The position numbers and the translations under genes are program-made. This document shows positions 63,961-64,000 of a DNA stretch of 64,000 bases, piece after piece. The notes under the pieces are model-generated. The model saw only the letters and a program-made list of their open reading frames with translations, was not told where the DNA came from and did not search any database. The first letter of the stretch is position 1, and every line of letters starts with the position of its first letter. This stretch comes from Glandiceps talaboti. Its lineage: Eukaryota > Hemichordata > Enteropneusta > Spengelidae. The DNA lies in contig NC_135555.1 of the NCBI RefSeq assembly GCF_964340395.1, positions 16,178,746 to 16,242,745 on the forward strand. The letters run 5' to 3'.

Positions 63961-64000
63961 ACCATTTCAATACCCCTCCCCCTCCCTTACGAAAGGTAAC

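Overview
This is a eukaryotic nuclear window, almost certainly from a marine invertebrate animal. The genes are intron-rich with GT/AG splice sites, and the non-coding DNA is AT-rich and full of microsatellites, miniature inverted-repeat elements (MITEs) and dead non-LTR retrotransposons. I cannot fix the phylum from sequence alone; a hemichordate, amphioxus or lophotrochozoan would all fit. There are no bacterial-type operons, CRISPR arrays or rRNA genes.

Left part (1-8619, minus strand): a seven-exon gene that I rebuilt from splice sites and reading phase. It runs off the left edge and encodes at least 779 residues with a KH-type RNA-binding motif and a Cys/His-rich, probably zinc-binding, module. 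I do not recognise the family. About 1.3 kb away, read in the opposite direction, is a complete 13-exon gene for tRNA-dihydrouridine synthase 2 (DUS2, 9938-20112, plus strand, 539 aa). The interval between them contains the 3' end of a dead non-LTR retrotransposon.

Middle (20113-36000): a foldback element that supplies the first AATAAA after the DUS2 stop, then three intact tRNA-Pro genes (anticodons CGG, AGG, TGG) within 1.6 kb. Together they form a complete set of proline isoacceptors. The rest is repeats and microsatellites with no supported protein gene.

Right part (36103-54041, plus strand): a three-exon class A GPCR of 379 aa. A 15-kb first intron separates TM1-TM2 from TM3-TM6, and TM7 plus the tail lie on the last exon. 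Positions 54042-64000 hold no supported gene, only satellites, a decayed reverse transcriptase and more MITEs.

The strongest structural signals outside genes are the MITE families. These include a Mutator-like element with a perfect 9-bp target duplication (plus a second, older copy), a TTAA-flanked family present three times, a 150-bp foldback with a 10-bp duplication, and a 1.3-kb CAGGGTTCG-ended transposon inside DUS2 intron 2. Intron-exon models come from consensus splice sites and phase continuity and have no transcript support here.
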